This document shows positions 54,928 through 64,000 of a stretch of DNA of 64,000 nucleotides, in pieces; the first letter of the stretch is position 1; each line of letters starts with the position of its first letter. The position numbers were made by a program, and so were the translations under genes. Location of the stretch: positions 186,001 through 250,000 of the forward strand of contig NZ_PGOI01000009.1 in assembly GCF_002794355.1 (NCBI RefSeq), given 5' to 3'. The stretch comes from Pseudorhodobacter sp. MZDSW-24AT. GTDB taxonomy: Bacteria; Pseudomonadota; Alphaproteobacteria; Rhodobacterales; Rhodobacteraceae. The notes beneath the pieces are model-generated. The model was not told the DNA's origin. It searched no databases and saw only the letters and a program-made list of their open reading frames with translations.

Positions 54928-55596
54928 ATGCTTGCCGCACTTCCCGCCCTGAGTCCGCGCGTCGTTTCGCCGTCGCTGCCCCGCGCCACCCCGCAGCCTT
55001 TGCGCCGTGTGGCGGGGGGCGTTCTGGCCGCCGTCACCGTTCTGGCACTTTTGGCCGCCAGTGCCGTGCCGGCCCGCGCCGATCGTCTGACCGACGCCGC
55101 CTTGGCGCAGCTGACCCCGCCGGTGGTGGAGGCCATCCTGCATCCGCTGAACCAAGCCCCGCTAACCTTGGCCCCCCTGACTCAGGCGCCGGTGTCGCCT
55201 TTGGCGGTGGTGCATTCGCCCAAGCCGCAGCCCCGGCCTCCCGTGGCTGTGACGCCACCGGTCGAGGTGCGCAGCCCGCGTGTGCCGGCGGTCTGTGCGG
55301 TTGAGGTGTCTGGCGCGCGGCGCAATCTCACGGTCTATCCAGAGCGCTGCCTGCGCCGCGAAGGCTTTGAGTTCCGCCTGCCGCGCTATTGCGCCCATGA
55401 GGCGCGGGTGTTCGGGCGGATGGACCGGGTCTATACCGAATCTTGCTTGCGCGATGCCGGATTCCGGGTGGACAACCGGGGCTTTCGTGACCACGGGCGT
55501 GGCCATGGCCGGGGCAATGGCTGGAACAATGGTTGGGACAAAGGGCGCGGGCATGGCTGGGACCATGGGCCGGGCCGTCCGCGCCACAGCTACTGA
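54928..55596 (+). CDS. Exported protein with basic Gly/His/Arg-rich tail
   Basis: 222 residues, AGGAGG ribosome site before the ATG. The N-terminus is long and basic before a hydrophobic segment (GGVLAAVTVLALLAASAVPARA), then a Pro/Val-rich linker, a four-cysteine core (CAVEVSGARRNLTVYPERC, YCAHEARVFGRMDRVYTESC) and a tail of G-H-G-R, N-G-W-N-N-G-W repeats. No enzymatic motif. The tail resembles metal- or nucleic-acid-binding low-complexity ends; function unknown. Confidence 0.7.
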   Translation: MLAALPALSPRVVSPSLPRATPQPLRRVAGGVLAAVTVLALLAASAVPARADRLTDAALAQLTPPVVEAILHPLNQAPLTLAPLTQAPVSPLAVVHSPKPQPRPPVAVTPPVEVRSPRVPAVCAVEVSGARRNLTVYPERCLRREGFEFRLPRYCAHEARVFGRMDRVYTESCLRDAGFRVDNRGFRDHGRGHGRGNGWNNGWDKGRGHGWDHGPGRPRHSY

Positions 55597-55620
55597 GCCA
55601 GACGGCGCGGCCCTTTTGTC

Positions 55621-55648
55621 TGCCCCGGCGCTGCGATATGCCGGGGCA
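55621..55648 (+). promoter_or_regulatory. Hairpin reaching into the rnhB start
   Basis: TGCCCCGG pairs perfectly with CCGGGGCA across a 12-base loop; the right arm ends on the A of the rnhB ATG and covers the only purine-rich stretch that could bind ribosomes. It may lower rnhB translation. Confidence 0.35.
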
Positions 55649-56268
55649 TGACCAAGATTTCCGCAGATTTCACCTTTGAAGAGGCCGCCCTTGCGCAAGG
55701 GGCGGCCTGTGTTGTGGGCGTGGACGAGGTGGGCCGTGGCCCGCTGTGTGGCCCTGTCACCGCTGCCGCCGTCCGCTTGGACCCGGCCCGCATTCCGGCA
55801 GGGCTGGCCGATTCCAAGGCGCTGAGCCCGGCGCGGCGCGAAGCCTTATGTGCCGAGTTGATGGAGGTGGCGCAGGTCGCCGTCGCCCATGCCAGCGTGG
55901 AAGAGATCGACAGTCTGAACATCCTGCGCGCCAGCCATCTGGCGATGGAGCGCGCGGTGGCGGCGCTGGGGGCGGATTTCGCGCTGGTCGACGGCAATCT
56001 GCTGCCGCGTGGGCTGTCCTGCCCGGGGCTTGCGATCGTGAAGGGCGATGCCAAATCGCTGTCGATCGCGGCGGCCTCGATTTGCGCGAAAGTGACGCGC
56101 GACCGGCTGATGGTGGATTTGGCGCAACAATATCCGGGTTATGGCTGGGACGTGAACGCCGGTTACCCCACAAAGGCGCATCTGGCGGCGCTTCTAAATC
56201 TTGGGGTGACCCCTGTGCATAGACGTTCGTTCAAACCTGTCCACAACATCTTGTATCAAGAGAAATAG
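55648..56268 (+). CDS. rnhB: Ribonuclease HII
   Basis: Removes RNA from RNA-DNA hybrids and single ribonucleotides from DNA. 206 residues. [16 protein letters not shown] at residues 19-34 carries the first catalytic Asp and Glu, with [20 protein letters not shown] and [21 protein letters not shown] (further acidic residue and motif). Followed by ccrM, a common alphaproteobacterial order. Confidence 0.95.
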   Translation: MTKISADFTFEEAALAQGAACVVGVDEVGRGPLCGPVTAAAVRLDPARIPAGLADSKALSPARREALCAELMEVAQVAVAHASVEEIDSLNILRASHLAMERAVAALGADFALVDGNLLPRGLSCPGLAIVKGDAKSLSIAAASICAKVTRDRLMVDLAQQYPGYGWDVNAGYPTKAHLAALLNLGVTPVHRRSFKPVHNILYQEK

Positions 56269-56278
56269 ATAACCCCTT

Positions 56279-56330
56279 GATTCAATAAAGAATTTGACGC
56301 CGATTCGTCTCTGACTCATTCTTATCCACA
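56279..56330 (+). promoter_or_regulatory. ccrM upstream region with three GANTC sites and a DnaA box
   Basis: GATTC at 56279-56283 and 56302-56306 and GACTC at 56313-56317 are CcrM target sites; TTATCCACA at 56322-56330 is a consensus DnaA box. In Caulobacter the ccrM promoter holds two GANTC sites whose methylation represses it. The cluster of three in 39 bases just before this ccrM gene suggests the same feedback. Confidence 0.6.
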
Positions 56331-56349
56331 GATGCGGCGCACCAAATGA

Positions 56350-57492
<1,143 letters not shown>

Positions 57493-57592
57493 GCGCGGCC
57501 TTGACCGGCAGGGTGGGGTAAGCCGCGCCCTGCCGTGATCCCACAGTTTGAATCCGACGCCTGCACCGTGGTTCCGCCCGCGGTGCCCCTTG

Positions 57593-57624
57593 CCCCGCCG
57601 TGCTGTCATGGCGGGGTCTTTTTT
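57593..57624 (+). terminator. Intrinsic terminator after ccrM
   Basis: CCCCGCC (57593-57599) and GGCGGGG (57610-57616) with a 10-base loop, then TCTTTTTT. A partial repeat of GGCGGGGTCTTTTT follows at once. Confidence 0.75.
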
Positions 57625-57731
57625 GGGGCGGGGTCTTTTTGCGGGCGGCACGGTCGGTGGGGCCGGGTGCCTTGCGCGCACAGGTGCGGACAGGCACAAG
57701 AGGCCTGTGGCAGAGGGCGGAAAGGAACAGC

Positions 57732-58877
57732 ATGGATGCGCTGGTGATCGGGGCAGGCCCGGCGGGGCTGATGGCCGCCGAAGAGCTGGCCCGCGCGGGG
57801 CGGCAGGTGGTGGTGGCCGAGGCCAAGCCCAGCCCGGCGCGCAAGTTCCTGATGGCGGGCAAATCGGGGCTGAATGTCACCAAGGATGACCCCGCCGCCG
57901 CCTTTGGCGCGGCCTTTGACAGCGATCTTCTGGCGCCGATGCTGGCCGAATTCGGCCCCACCGAGGTGATGCAGTGGTGCCGCGATCTGGGGCAAGAGGT
58001 GTTCACCGGCAGCTCGGGGCGGGTGTTCCCGGTGGCGATGAAAGCCTCACCCTTGCTGCGCGCTTGGCTTGCGCGGTTGGCAGGGCAGGGGGTGGCGCTG
58101 CGCACCCGCTGGCTGTGGCAAGGCTGGGAGGGCGCGGCCTTGCGCTTTGCCACGCCCGAAGGCGTGCAGCTTTTGCGCCCGGCGGTGACGGTGCTGGCGC
58201 TGGGCGGCGCCAGTTGGGCGCGGCTGGGATCTGATGCGGCATGGGTGCCATGGCTTGCGGCGAAAGGGGTGGAGATTGCGCCGTTCCAGCCCGCGAATAT
58301 GGGCTTTGGCGTCCGCTGGTCCGAGCATATGGCGCCGCAGTTCGGCCAGCCCCTCAAGACGGCGCTGCTGCGCGCGGGGGGGCAAAGCGTGCGTGGCGAA
58401 TTCGTGATTTCGGCGCATGGGGTGGAGGGCAGCGCCATCTATGCGTTGAGCCGCAGCTTGCGCGGCGGGGCGGCGCTGACGCTGAACCTGTTTCCCGATC
58501 TGGCGCCCTTGGCCTTGGCGGCGCGGATTGCGCGGCTGAAACGCTCGGACAGTCTGGGCAACCGGCTGCGCAAGCTGGGGCTGAGCGCGCCTGCGGTGGC
58601 GCTTGTGATGGAGTGTGGCCGCAACCTGCCGCTGGAGCAGGCGCTGACGGCGCTGCCGATCCCGCTCACCGGGCCGCGCCCGCTGGACGAGGCGATTTCC
58701 AGCGCGGGCGGCATAAGGCGCGAGTCGCTGACCGAAGGGCTGGAGTTGCGCGCCTTGCCCGGGGTCTATGCCTGTGGCGAGATGCTGGATTGGGAGGCCC
58801 CGACGGGCGGCTATCTGCTGACGGGCTGCTGGGCCAGCGGGCGCTGGGCGGGGCGTCACGCGGCGCAAAGCGCTTGA
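57732..58877 (+). CDS. FAD flavoprotein of the BaiN/HI0933 family
   Basis: 381 residues. FAD motif ALVIGAGPAGLMAAEELARAG at the N-terminus, then RKFLMAGKSGLNVTKDD, a family signature, and GVYACGEMLDWEAPTGGYLLTGCWASG that closes the flavin site. Members are NAD(P)/FAD-dependent oxidoreductases of mostly unknown substrate. ATG 57732 with AAAGGAAC upstream; the frame extension to 57600 crosses the ccrM terminator. Confidence 0.86.
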   Translation: MDALVIGAGPAGLMAAEELARAGRQVVVAEAKPSPARKFLMAGKSGLNVTKDDPAAAFGAAFDSDLLAPMLAEFGPTEVMQWCRDLGQEVFTGSSGRVFPVAMKASPLLRAWLARLAGQGVALRTRWLWQGWEGAALRFATPEGVQLLRPAVTVLALGGASWARLGSDAAWVPWLAAKGVEIAPFQPANMGFGVRWSEHMAPQFGQPLKTALLRAGGQSVRGEFVISAHGVEGSAIYALSRSLRGGAALTLNLFPDLAPLALAARIARLKRSDSLGNRLRKLGLSAPAVALVMECGRNLPLEQALTALPIPLTGPRPLDEAISSAGGIRRESLTEGLELRALPGVYACGEMLDWEAPTGGYLLTGCWASGRWAGRHAAQSA

Positions 58878-58982
58878 TCTGCGGCGGGGAATGCCCTTCC
58901 CTTTGCACAGTGCCCTTTCTTGGCCTGCCCCGCTGCCTCTGGCGGGCGGAAGCAGCGGCCCATGATTTCGGAGACATCGCCC

Positions 58983-59450
58983 ATGCGCACCCTGCTGCTT
59001 GCTGTCTTGCTGGCCGTCACCCCGACGGCGATGGCGATGGCCTGTTCAAAGCCTTCGGACGCGGCGGCGTTGGAGCGGGAGATGGTGGCGTGGGTCAACC
59101 AAGAGCGCGAGGCCCGTGGGCTTGCGCGGCTGGCGCCTTCGCCGCAACTGGCAGCGGCGGCCCAGCAGCATGCCTGCGACATGGCCACACGCGATTTCTT
59201 CAGCCACAAACGCGCCGGAGGGCCGAGCATGGCCGACCGCGCCAAGGCCCATGGCTACCGTTTTGGCAAGATGGTGGAAAATCTGGCCTCTGCGCAGGAA
59301 GAGTCGGTCCGCACGGCGGCGGGCCTGTGGCGCAATTCGCCGCCGCATTGGGCCAATATCCTCATGCCCGATCTGCGCGATATCGGCATTTCGGTCACGC
59401 GCGGCGGCGGGAAGGTTTATTGGGTGATGAAGGCAGGGCGGGCGCGCTAG
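58983..59450 (+). CDS. Exported CAP-domain (SCP/PR1-type) protein
   Basis: 155 residues, signal peptide in the first 20 or so (LLLAVLLAVTPTAMAMA). The CAP core is present: MVAWVNQEREARGL, HACDMATRDFFSHKR, GYRFGKMVENLA and LWRNSPPHWANILMPDLRDIGIS. Bacterial CAP proteins are secreted and poorly understood. The stop overlaps the convergent gene by four bases. Confidence 0.87.
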   Translation: MRTLLLAVLLAVTPTAMAMACSKPSDAAALEREMVAWVNQEREARGLARLAPSPQLAAAAQQHACDMATRDFFSHKRAGGPSMADRAKAHGYRFGKMVENLASAQEESVRTAAGLWRNSPPHWANILMPDLRDIGISVTRGGGKVYWVMKAGRAR

Positions 59451-59770
59451 GCCTTGGCCGGGTTGACGCTCTGGCCCGAGCCAAGCCGGGTGGCCCCCGG
59501 TGGCAGATCGGGCAGCGGCGGCGTTGCGCCTTGCCAGAAACACAGCCGGATGTGATCGCCAAGTGCGGGGTCTGACAGGTGCTCCCAAGCCAGATGGAAG
59601 CCTTCCATCAACAGACCTTCGGCGTAGAAGACGATCTCTTCGCAATCGAGCGATTCGCCCGCCGCATCCGACCAGCCGCCGTCCTTGTGCCACAGCACAT
59701 AGGCCTCGATCGTCTTGTGCTTGCGGGTGATCCGCGTCAGCGGGTCGAGCAGGGTTTCAAACTCTGACAT
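59447..59770 (-). CDS. Conserved small protein of unknown function
   Basis: 107 residues, acidic and aromatic (YVLWHKDGGWSDAAGESLDCEEIVFYAEGLLMEGFHLAW), no signal peptide or membrane segment, Pro-rich C-terminus. No family recognised. Of the two adjacent ATGs the second (59770) is better placed after AAAGGA; 59773 is possible. Lies downstream of holA in the same direction. Confidence 0.6.
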   Translation of the reverse strand: MSEFETLLDPLTRITRKHKTIEAYVLWHKDGGWSDAAGESLDCEEIVFYAEGLLMEGFHLAWEHLSDPALGDHIRLCFWQGATPPLPDLPPGATRLGSGQSVNPAKA

Positions 59771-59812
59771 CATGTCCTTTCCGGCCCGACAGGGGCCAAA
59801 GCCAAGGGCGCG

Positions 59813-60826
59813 CTAGCGCCGGGTCATTGCCAGACGGATCAGCGCGCGTTCCATCAGCGCCATCCCCGGCGCCCGCGAGGCCGAGCGCAGGGTGAGGTCG
59901 GTTTCCAGCAGATCCGAGACGGCGCGTTCCAGAAGCCGAACGCCCCAAGCCTGCGCCTGCCGCTGCATCAGGTCGCGCCTTGGGCCAAAGACCCGCGCCT
60001 TTTGCAAGCCACTGGCGACGCCCGACGGATCGGAGGCGGCGATTTGCAACGCCTTGAAATGGCGCAGCGCCTGAATGCAGATGGTGACGGGCAGCACGCC
60101 CTGACCTTCCAGCCGCCGCATGAGCAGGCCAATGGCCGACGCGCGGCCATCGGCCACCGCGTGCAGCAGATCATCCACCTCGGCCTCAAGCGTGGCAGGG
60201 GCCATCGCGGCGACATCGGCGGGGGTCAGTGGTGTGGAGTCGCCATATTTGTAGAGCGCGATCTTTTCCAGCGTCTGCCGGAAATCGCCCGGGTCCAGCG
60301 CGCGGGCCAGCGTGTTGAGATCGGCCATCGCCTCGCGGTCGATGCTGGCAAGGCCTGCCTTTTTCAAGGCGTCCTCAATCTCTTCGCGGCTGGGCGGATC
60401 GTCATAAAGCACGGCGCAAAAGGCCTGCGTGTGCTTTTCAAACAGCATGCGCAGCGCGGATTTCGCGGTCAGATTCCCGGCAGTGACGATGATCTGCGCA
60501 TCGCCGGGCTTCCACTCCTTCAAGGCGGCCCCGATGGTTGGGGCCAGCGTGTCGGTGGCGTCTTCCACAAAGGCCACGCGCGGGCCGGGAAAAAAGCCCA
60601 CCGCCTTGATCGCATCCAGAAGGGCGGCGGCATCCTTGCGCAATTCTGCCGCCTGAATCCGGGTCAGGCGCATTTCGCCTTCGCCTTCGGGGCCGATCAG
60701 CGCGGCGATCACCTCTTGCCGTTTCAAGGCCACCCGCATGGCATCGGCCCCGGCAATCAGCAATCCGGCCTTGGTCGGGTCGGGCTTGGTGAAATAGCGG
60801 CTGGCCTCGATCCCCTTGAGGATCAT
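59813..60826 (-). CDS. holA: DNA polymerase III delta subunit
   Basis: Clamp-loader subunit that opens the beta sliding clamp. 337 residues with LLIAGADAMRVALKRQEVIAALIG near the N-terminus, FFPGPRVAFVEDATD, and the C-terminal helical collar (LPVTICIQALRHFKAL). The ATG overlaps the lptE stop (ATGA). The leuS-lptE-holA string is widely conserved. Confidence 0.9.
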   Translation of the reverse strand: MILKGIEASRYFTKPDPTKAGLLIAGADAMRVALKRQEVIAALIGPEGEGEMRLTRIQAAELRKDAAALLDAIKAVGFFPGPRVAFVEDATDTLAPTIGAALKEWKPGDAQIIVTAGNLTAKSALRMLFEKHTQAFCAVLYDDPPSREEIEDALKKAGLASIDREAMADLNTLARALDPGDFRQTLEKIALYKYGDSTPLTPADVAAMAPATLEAEVDDLLHAVADGRASAIGLLMRRLEGQGVLPVTICIQALRHFKALQIAASDPSGVASGLQKARVFGPRRDLMQRQAQAWGVRLLERAVSDLLETDLTLRSASRAPGMALMERALIRLAMTRR

Positions 60827-61308
60827 GCCCAAGTGCCCGCAGTGGCGATCAGGCGGCTGACGATCTGGTCGGCCAACATCCGCATCAGGCGGAAGGCGGC
60901 ATCTTCTTCGGCGGCCAGCCCGGCCACGGTGCTGCCGGTGGCGGAATAGGCGGTAAAGCCTTGCACCCGCCCGCCCGTCACCCGCTGGCCGGTGGCGCGG
61001 CTGGTCAGCGTCCAGTCAACATGGCCGGTCAGGTGATAGCGGGTGATCGCATCCTCGGGCGTGATGCCCAGCGTTTCGGCGCGGGTGACGATGCTGTGGG
61101 CCAGATCAAAGGCGGCGGCGTCGGGGCGGCCCAGCCGTTCCTCCAGCCGTTCGACCAGATCAAAGCCCAGCTTGTTCACGGGGTCATCCACCCGGATGCG
61201 GCCCTCCAGACCCTGTGCCACCCCGCCCGGCCCATAGGCCGGGGCAAAGCCACAGCCCAGAAGGGCCAGTGGCGCGAACAGCACGAGTCTGCGGTTAGGC
61301 AACGACAT
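60823..61308 (-). CDS. lptE: LPS-assembly lipoprotein LptE
   Basis: Outer-membrane lipoprotein that plugs LptD and assists LPS insertion. 161 residues, lipoprotein signal with lipobox LALLGC at residues 14-19, then [10 protein letters not shown]. Overlaps the end of leuS by 14 bases and holA by four. Confidence 0.88.
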   Translation of the reverse strand: MSLPNRRLVLFAPLALLGCGFAPAYGPGGVAQGLEGRIRVDDPVNKLGFDLVERLEERLGRPDAAAFDLAHSIVTRAETLGITPEDAITRYHLTGHVDWTLTSRATGQRVTGGRVQGFTAYSATGSTVAGLAAEEDAAFRLMRMLADQIVSRLIATAGTWA

Positions 61309-63859
61309 TGATGATACGCCCCGGCACGACGATGATCTTCTTCACCGGCTGACCGGCAAGGAACCTGACCACATCCTCATTCGCCAGCGCGATCTTTTCA
61401 ACCTCGGATGCGGGCATATCCTTGGCCACGCTGATTTCCGCCCGCCGTTTGCCGTTGATCTGAATGGGCAGGACCACGGTGTCATCCACCAGCAGCGCCG
61501 GGTCGGCCTTGGGCCAAGGGGCCTGACAGCACAGGCCTTGGCCGCCCTGATAGGTCCAGATCGATTCGGCGATATGCGGCACCATCGGCTGCATCAGTTG
61601 CGCCAGCGTGCGGATCGCCTCTTTCATCACCGGCGTGCTGGCATTGGCGCGGGCCAGCGTGTTGGTGAACCCGTAAAGCACCGCGATGGCCTTGTTGAAG
61701 GCAAAGCTTTCGATGCCGCGCGTCACCTCGTCCACCGCCTTTGCGGTGGCGCGGCGCAGATCGTCATCGCCTTCGCCCTTGTGATCGGCAGGCATCTCGC
61801 CGATGCGGGCGCAGAGCGTCCAGACACGCGAGAGGTGCTTGAACGCGGCCTCGGCGCCCGAAGAGGTCCATTCCACATCGCGTTCCGGCGGGCTGTCCGA
61901 CATCACGAACCAGCGCGCGGTATCGGCGCCGAAACTTGCGATGATGTTCATCGGATCGACGACGTTCTTCTTGGATTTCGACATCTTGGCCGAAGGGATC
62001 ACCTCGACCACGGTGCCATCGGCCAAAGTGGCGCCCGCATCCGAGTGCACGATGTCTTCGGGCAGGTGATAGACCGGGCGGCCATTGGCGTCGGTGGTCT
62101 TGTAGATCTCGTGCGTCACCATGCCTTGGGTGAAAAGCGCGTTGAACGGCTCGATCGCCGAGGCGGGCAGATGGCCGGTTTTCGCCATGGCACGGGCGAA
62201 GAAGCGGGAATAGAGCAGGTGCAGAATCGCATGTTCGATGCCGCCGATATATTGGTCGACGTTCATCCAGTATTCGGCATCGGGCGCCGCTGTCGGGGTG
62301 GCGGCACGCGGCGCGGTGAAGCGGGCGTAATACCACGACGAATCGACGAAAGTGTCCATCGTGTCGGTTTCGCGCCGGGCGGCGGCGCCGCATTTGGGGC
62401 AGGTGCAGTCGCGCCATGTGGGGTGACGGTCCAGCGGGTTGCCCGGCACGTCAAAGGTCACGTCATCGGGCAGGCGGACGGGCAGGTTCTGTTTGGCCTC
62501 GGGCACCACGCCGCAGCTGGGGCAATGCACCACCGGAATCGGGCAGCCCCAATAGCGCTGGCGCGAAACGCCCCAGTCGCGCAGGCGGAACTTGGTGACG
62601 CCTTGGCCATAGCCATGGCTCTCGGCATGGGCGATGGCTGCCGCCACCGCCTCATCCCCCGTCTGCACCTCGGCCCCGGCAAAGCCGCGCAGATAGCGCA
62701 CGCGCTCGGATTTCATCGGCACATAGGCTTCGGTCAGCGCCGCATCCTGGGCGGCGTCCTGCGCCTCGGGGGCAAAGACCGGCGGGATCGGCAGGCCGTA
62801 TTTGCTGGCGAAATCGAAATCGCGCTGGTCATGCGCCGGGCAGCCGAAGATGGCGCCGGTGCCGTAATCCATCAGGATGAAATTGGCGATCCAGACCGGC
62901 AGCTCCCAATCGGGGTTGAGCGGGTGCTTCACGCGGATGCCGGTGTCGTAGCCGATCTTCTCGGCGGTTTCCAAAGCCTCGGCGGTGGTGCCGCCCTTGC
63001 GGGCTTCGGCCAGAAATCTGGCCACCTGCGGATCGGCTTCCAGCGTCTTGGCCAGCGGGTGATCGGGCGAGATCGCGGCAAAGCTGGCGCCCATCAGCGT
63101 ATCGGGGCGGGTGGTATAAACCTCCAGCGTTTCAAAGCCTTCCGGGGCGCCGACCGTCTGGAAGGCGAATTGCAACCCGCGCGAGCGGCCGATCCAGTTG
63201 GCCTGCATCAGGCGCACCTTTTCGGGCCAGTTGGTCAGCCCGTCCAGCGCGCTGAGCAGTTCTTCGGAATAGTCCGAGATCTTGAAGAACCACTGCGTCA
63301 GTTCGCGCCGCTCTACCGCCGCGCCCGAGCGCCAGCCCTTGCCGTCGATCACCTGTTCATTGGCCAGAACGGTCATGTCGACCGGGTCCCAGTTCACCAC
63401 CGCGTTCTTGCGATACACCAGCCCGGCTTCCATCATGTCGATGAACATGGCCTGTTGCTGGCCGTAATATTCCGGGTCGCAGGTGGCGAATTCGCGGCTC
63501 CAGTCGATCGACAGGCCAAGCGGTTTCATCTGGCCGCGCATGTCGGCGATGTTGCCATAGGTCCAGTCCTTGGGGTGGCCGCCGCGTTCCATCGCGGCGT
63601 TTTCGGCGGGCATCCCGAAGGCATCCCAGCCCATCGGGTGCAGCACCGAAAACCCCTGCGCCGACTTATACCGCGCCACCACATCGCCCATCGTGTAATT
63701 GCGCACATGGCCCATATGGATGCGCCCCGACGGATAGGGGAACATCTCCAGCACATAATACTTGGGCTTGGCCGGATCGCGCCGGGCCAGAAACGCCTGG
63801 GCCTGATCCCAGGCAGCTTGCCATTTCGGTTCGATCTGGGCGGGTTCGTAGCGCGACAT
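61295..63859 (-). CDS. leuS: Leucyl-tRNA synthetase
   Basis: 854 residues, class I synthetase. HIGH-type [11 protein letters not shown] at residues 41-51, CP1 editing domain ([17 protein letters not shown] with TRPDT), zinc-type cysteines (CPSCG, CTCPKCG) and [12 protein letters not shown] near residue 625 are intact. The ATG at 63859 begins [14 protein letters not shown], the usual N-terminus. Confidence 0.97.
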   Translation of the reverse strand: MSRYEPAQIEPKWQAAWDQAQAFLARRDPAKPKYYVLEMFPYPSGRIHMGHVRNYTMGDVVARYKSAQGFSVLHPMGWDAFGMPAENAAMERGGHPKDWTYGNIADMRGQMKPLGLSIDWSREFATCDPEYYGQQQAMFIDMMEAGLVYRKNAVVNWDPVDMTVLANEQVIDGKGWRSGAAVERRELTQWFFKISDYSEELLSALDGLTNWPEKVRLMQANWIGRSRGLQFAFQTVGAPEGFETLEVYTTRPDTLMGASFAAISPDHPLAKTLEADPQVARFLAEARKGGTTAEALETAEKIGYDTGIRVKHPLNPDWELPVWIANFILMDYGTGAIFGCPAHDQRDFDFASKYGLPIPPVFAPEAQDAAQDAALTEAYVPMKSERVRYLRGFAGAEVQTGDEAVAAAIAHAESHGYGQGVTKFRLRDWGVSRQRYWGCPIPVVHCPSCGVVPEAKQNLPVRLPDDVTFDVPGNPLDRHPTWRDCTCPKCGAAARRETDTMDTFVDSSWYYARFTAPRAATPTAAPDAEYWMNVDQYIGGIEHAILHLLYSRFFARAMAKTGHLPASAIEPFNALFTQGMVTHEIYKTTDANGRPVYHLPEDIVHSDAGATLADGTVVEVIPSAKMSKSKKNVVDPMNIIASFGADTARWFVMSDSPPERDVEWTSSGAEAAFKHLSRVWTLCARIGEMPADHKGEGDDDLRRATAKAVDEVTRGIESFAFNKAIAVLYGFTNTLARANASTPVMKEAIRTLAQLMQPMVPHIAESIWTYQGGQGLCCQAPWPKADPALLVDDTVVLPIQINGKRRAEISVAKDMPASEVEKIALANEDVVRFLAGQPVKKIIVVPGRIINVVA

Positions 63860-63965
63860 GGTCTGGACCTCCGGAGTGCAGGGTGGAGTTACACCGATGC
63901 GGGGCAAAAGGTCCAGTGGTCAGGCAGGCAAAGCACAGGCCTTCACGGGCGGGACCACCGGGGGG

Positions 63966-63985
63966 CGCCCGAAAAAAAACGGGCG
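63966..63985. terminator. Inverted repeat with A8 centre at the window edge
   Basis: CGCCCG, eight A, CGGGCG. Read on the minus strand the T8 run follows GCCGCCCG, which could be the right arm of a terminator whose left arm lies beyond the window. Cannot be decided here. Confidence 0.35.
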
Positions 63986-64000
63986 GCAGATCGCAGGGAT

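Noticed and set aside
57506-57535. CGGCAGGG/CCCTGCCG hairpin just after ccrM
   Set aside because: A 14-base loop and no T-run; the better terminator lies at 57593-57624.

Overview
The window looks like chromosomal DNA of a GC-rich alphaproteobacterium, most likely a member of the Rhodobacteraceae. Support comes from a CcrM-type GANTC adenine methyltransferase next to rnhB, a perfect CtrA-type box (TTAA-N7-TTAAC), the leuS-lptE-holA and mtaB-dapF arrangements, carboxyspermidine-route polyamine genes, a TRAP transporter and many ABC importers, and dense ATGA-coupled operons. No genus can be assigned from sequence reading alone.

Layout. 1-4612: cell-surface genes (a cut-off coiled-coil protein, a sulfotransferase-like protein, an FkbM-like methyltransferase with a long coiled coil, and GDP-mannose 4,6-dehydratase) in lower-GC DNA, followed by about 600 bases without a recognisable gene. 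5230-8988: sulfate ABC importer (ATPase, binding protein, two permeases). 9106-11238: arsenic operon arsR-acr3-arsH. 11495-16460: glycerol-3-phosphate importer ugpBAEC with an inositol-monophosphatase-family gene and a candidate Pho box. 16451-28151: pectin/uronate block with an AraC regulator, a TogMNAB-like oligogalacturonide importer, cytoplasmic GH28 and GH105 enzymes, a FadR-type regulator, kdgD, an esterase and a second FadR-type regulator. 28267-35353: a family-5 (dipeptide-type) ABC importer whose binding protein lies apart on the other strand, a GDSL esterase and an enolase-superfamily sugar-acid enzyme. Palindromic operators tie several of these transcription units together. 35547-37842: mtaB, dapF and tRNA-Lys.

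38155-51197 is the most unusual region. It is a divergent catabolic regulon around a GntR/HutC regulator. Leftward lie LeuCD-like hydratase subunits and a DctPQM TRAP importer. Rightward lies a translationally coupled chain: tautomerase-SnoaL fusion, HyuB and HyuA (ATP-dependent hydantoinase/oxoprolinase family), a cysteine-less isochorismatase-fold protein, a lyase of the 2-methylisocitrate/2,3-dimethylmalate lyase family and an FAD dehydrogenase. I infer an undescribed pathway for an imported organic acid or cyclic amide that ends in aconitase-type hydration and retro-aldol cleavage, possibly to pyruvate plus a short acid.

51252-64000 is mostly housekeeping: carboxyspermidine dehydrogenase and decarboxylase, a membrane-anchored winged-helix protein, two small exported proteins, rnhB, ccrM (with three GANTC sites and a DnaA box upstream), a BaiN/HI0933-type flavoprotein, a CAP-domain protein, holA, lptE and leuS. 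One tRNA gene was found. No rRNA, CRISPR array, insertion sequence or prophage was recognised.
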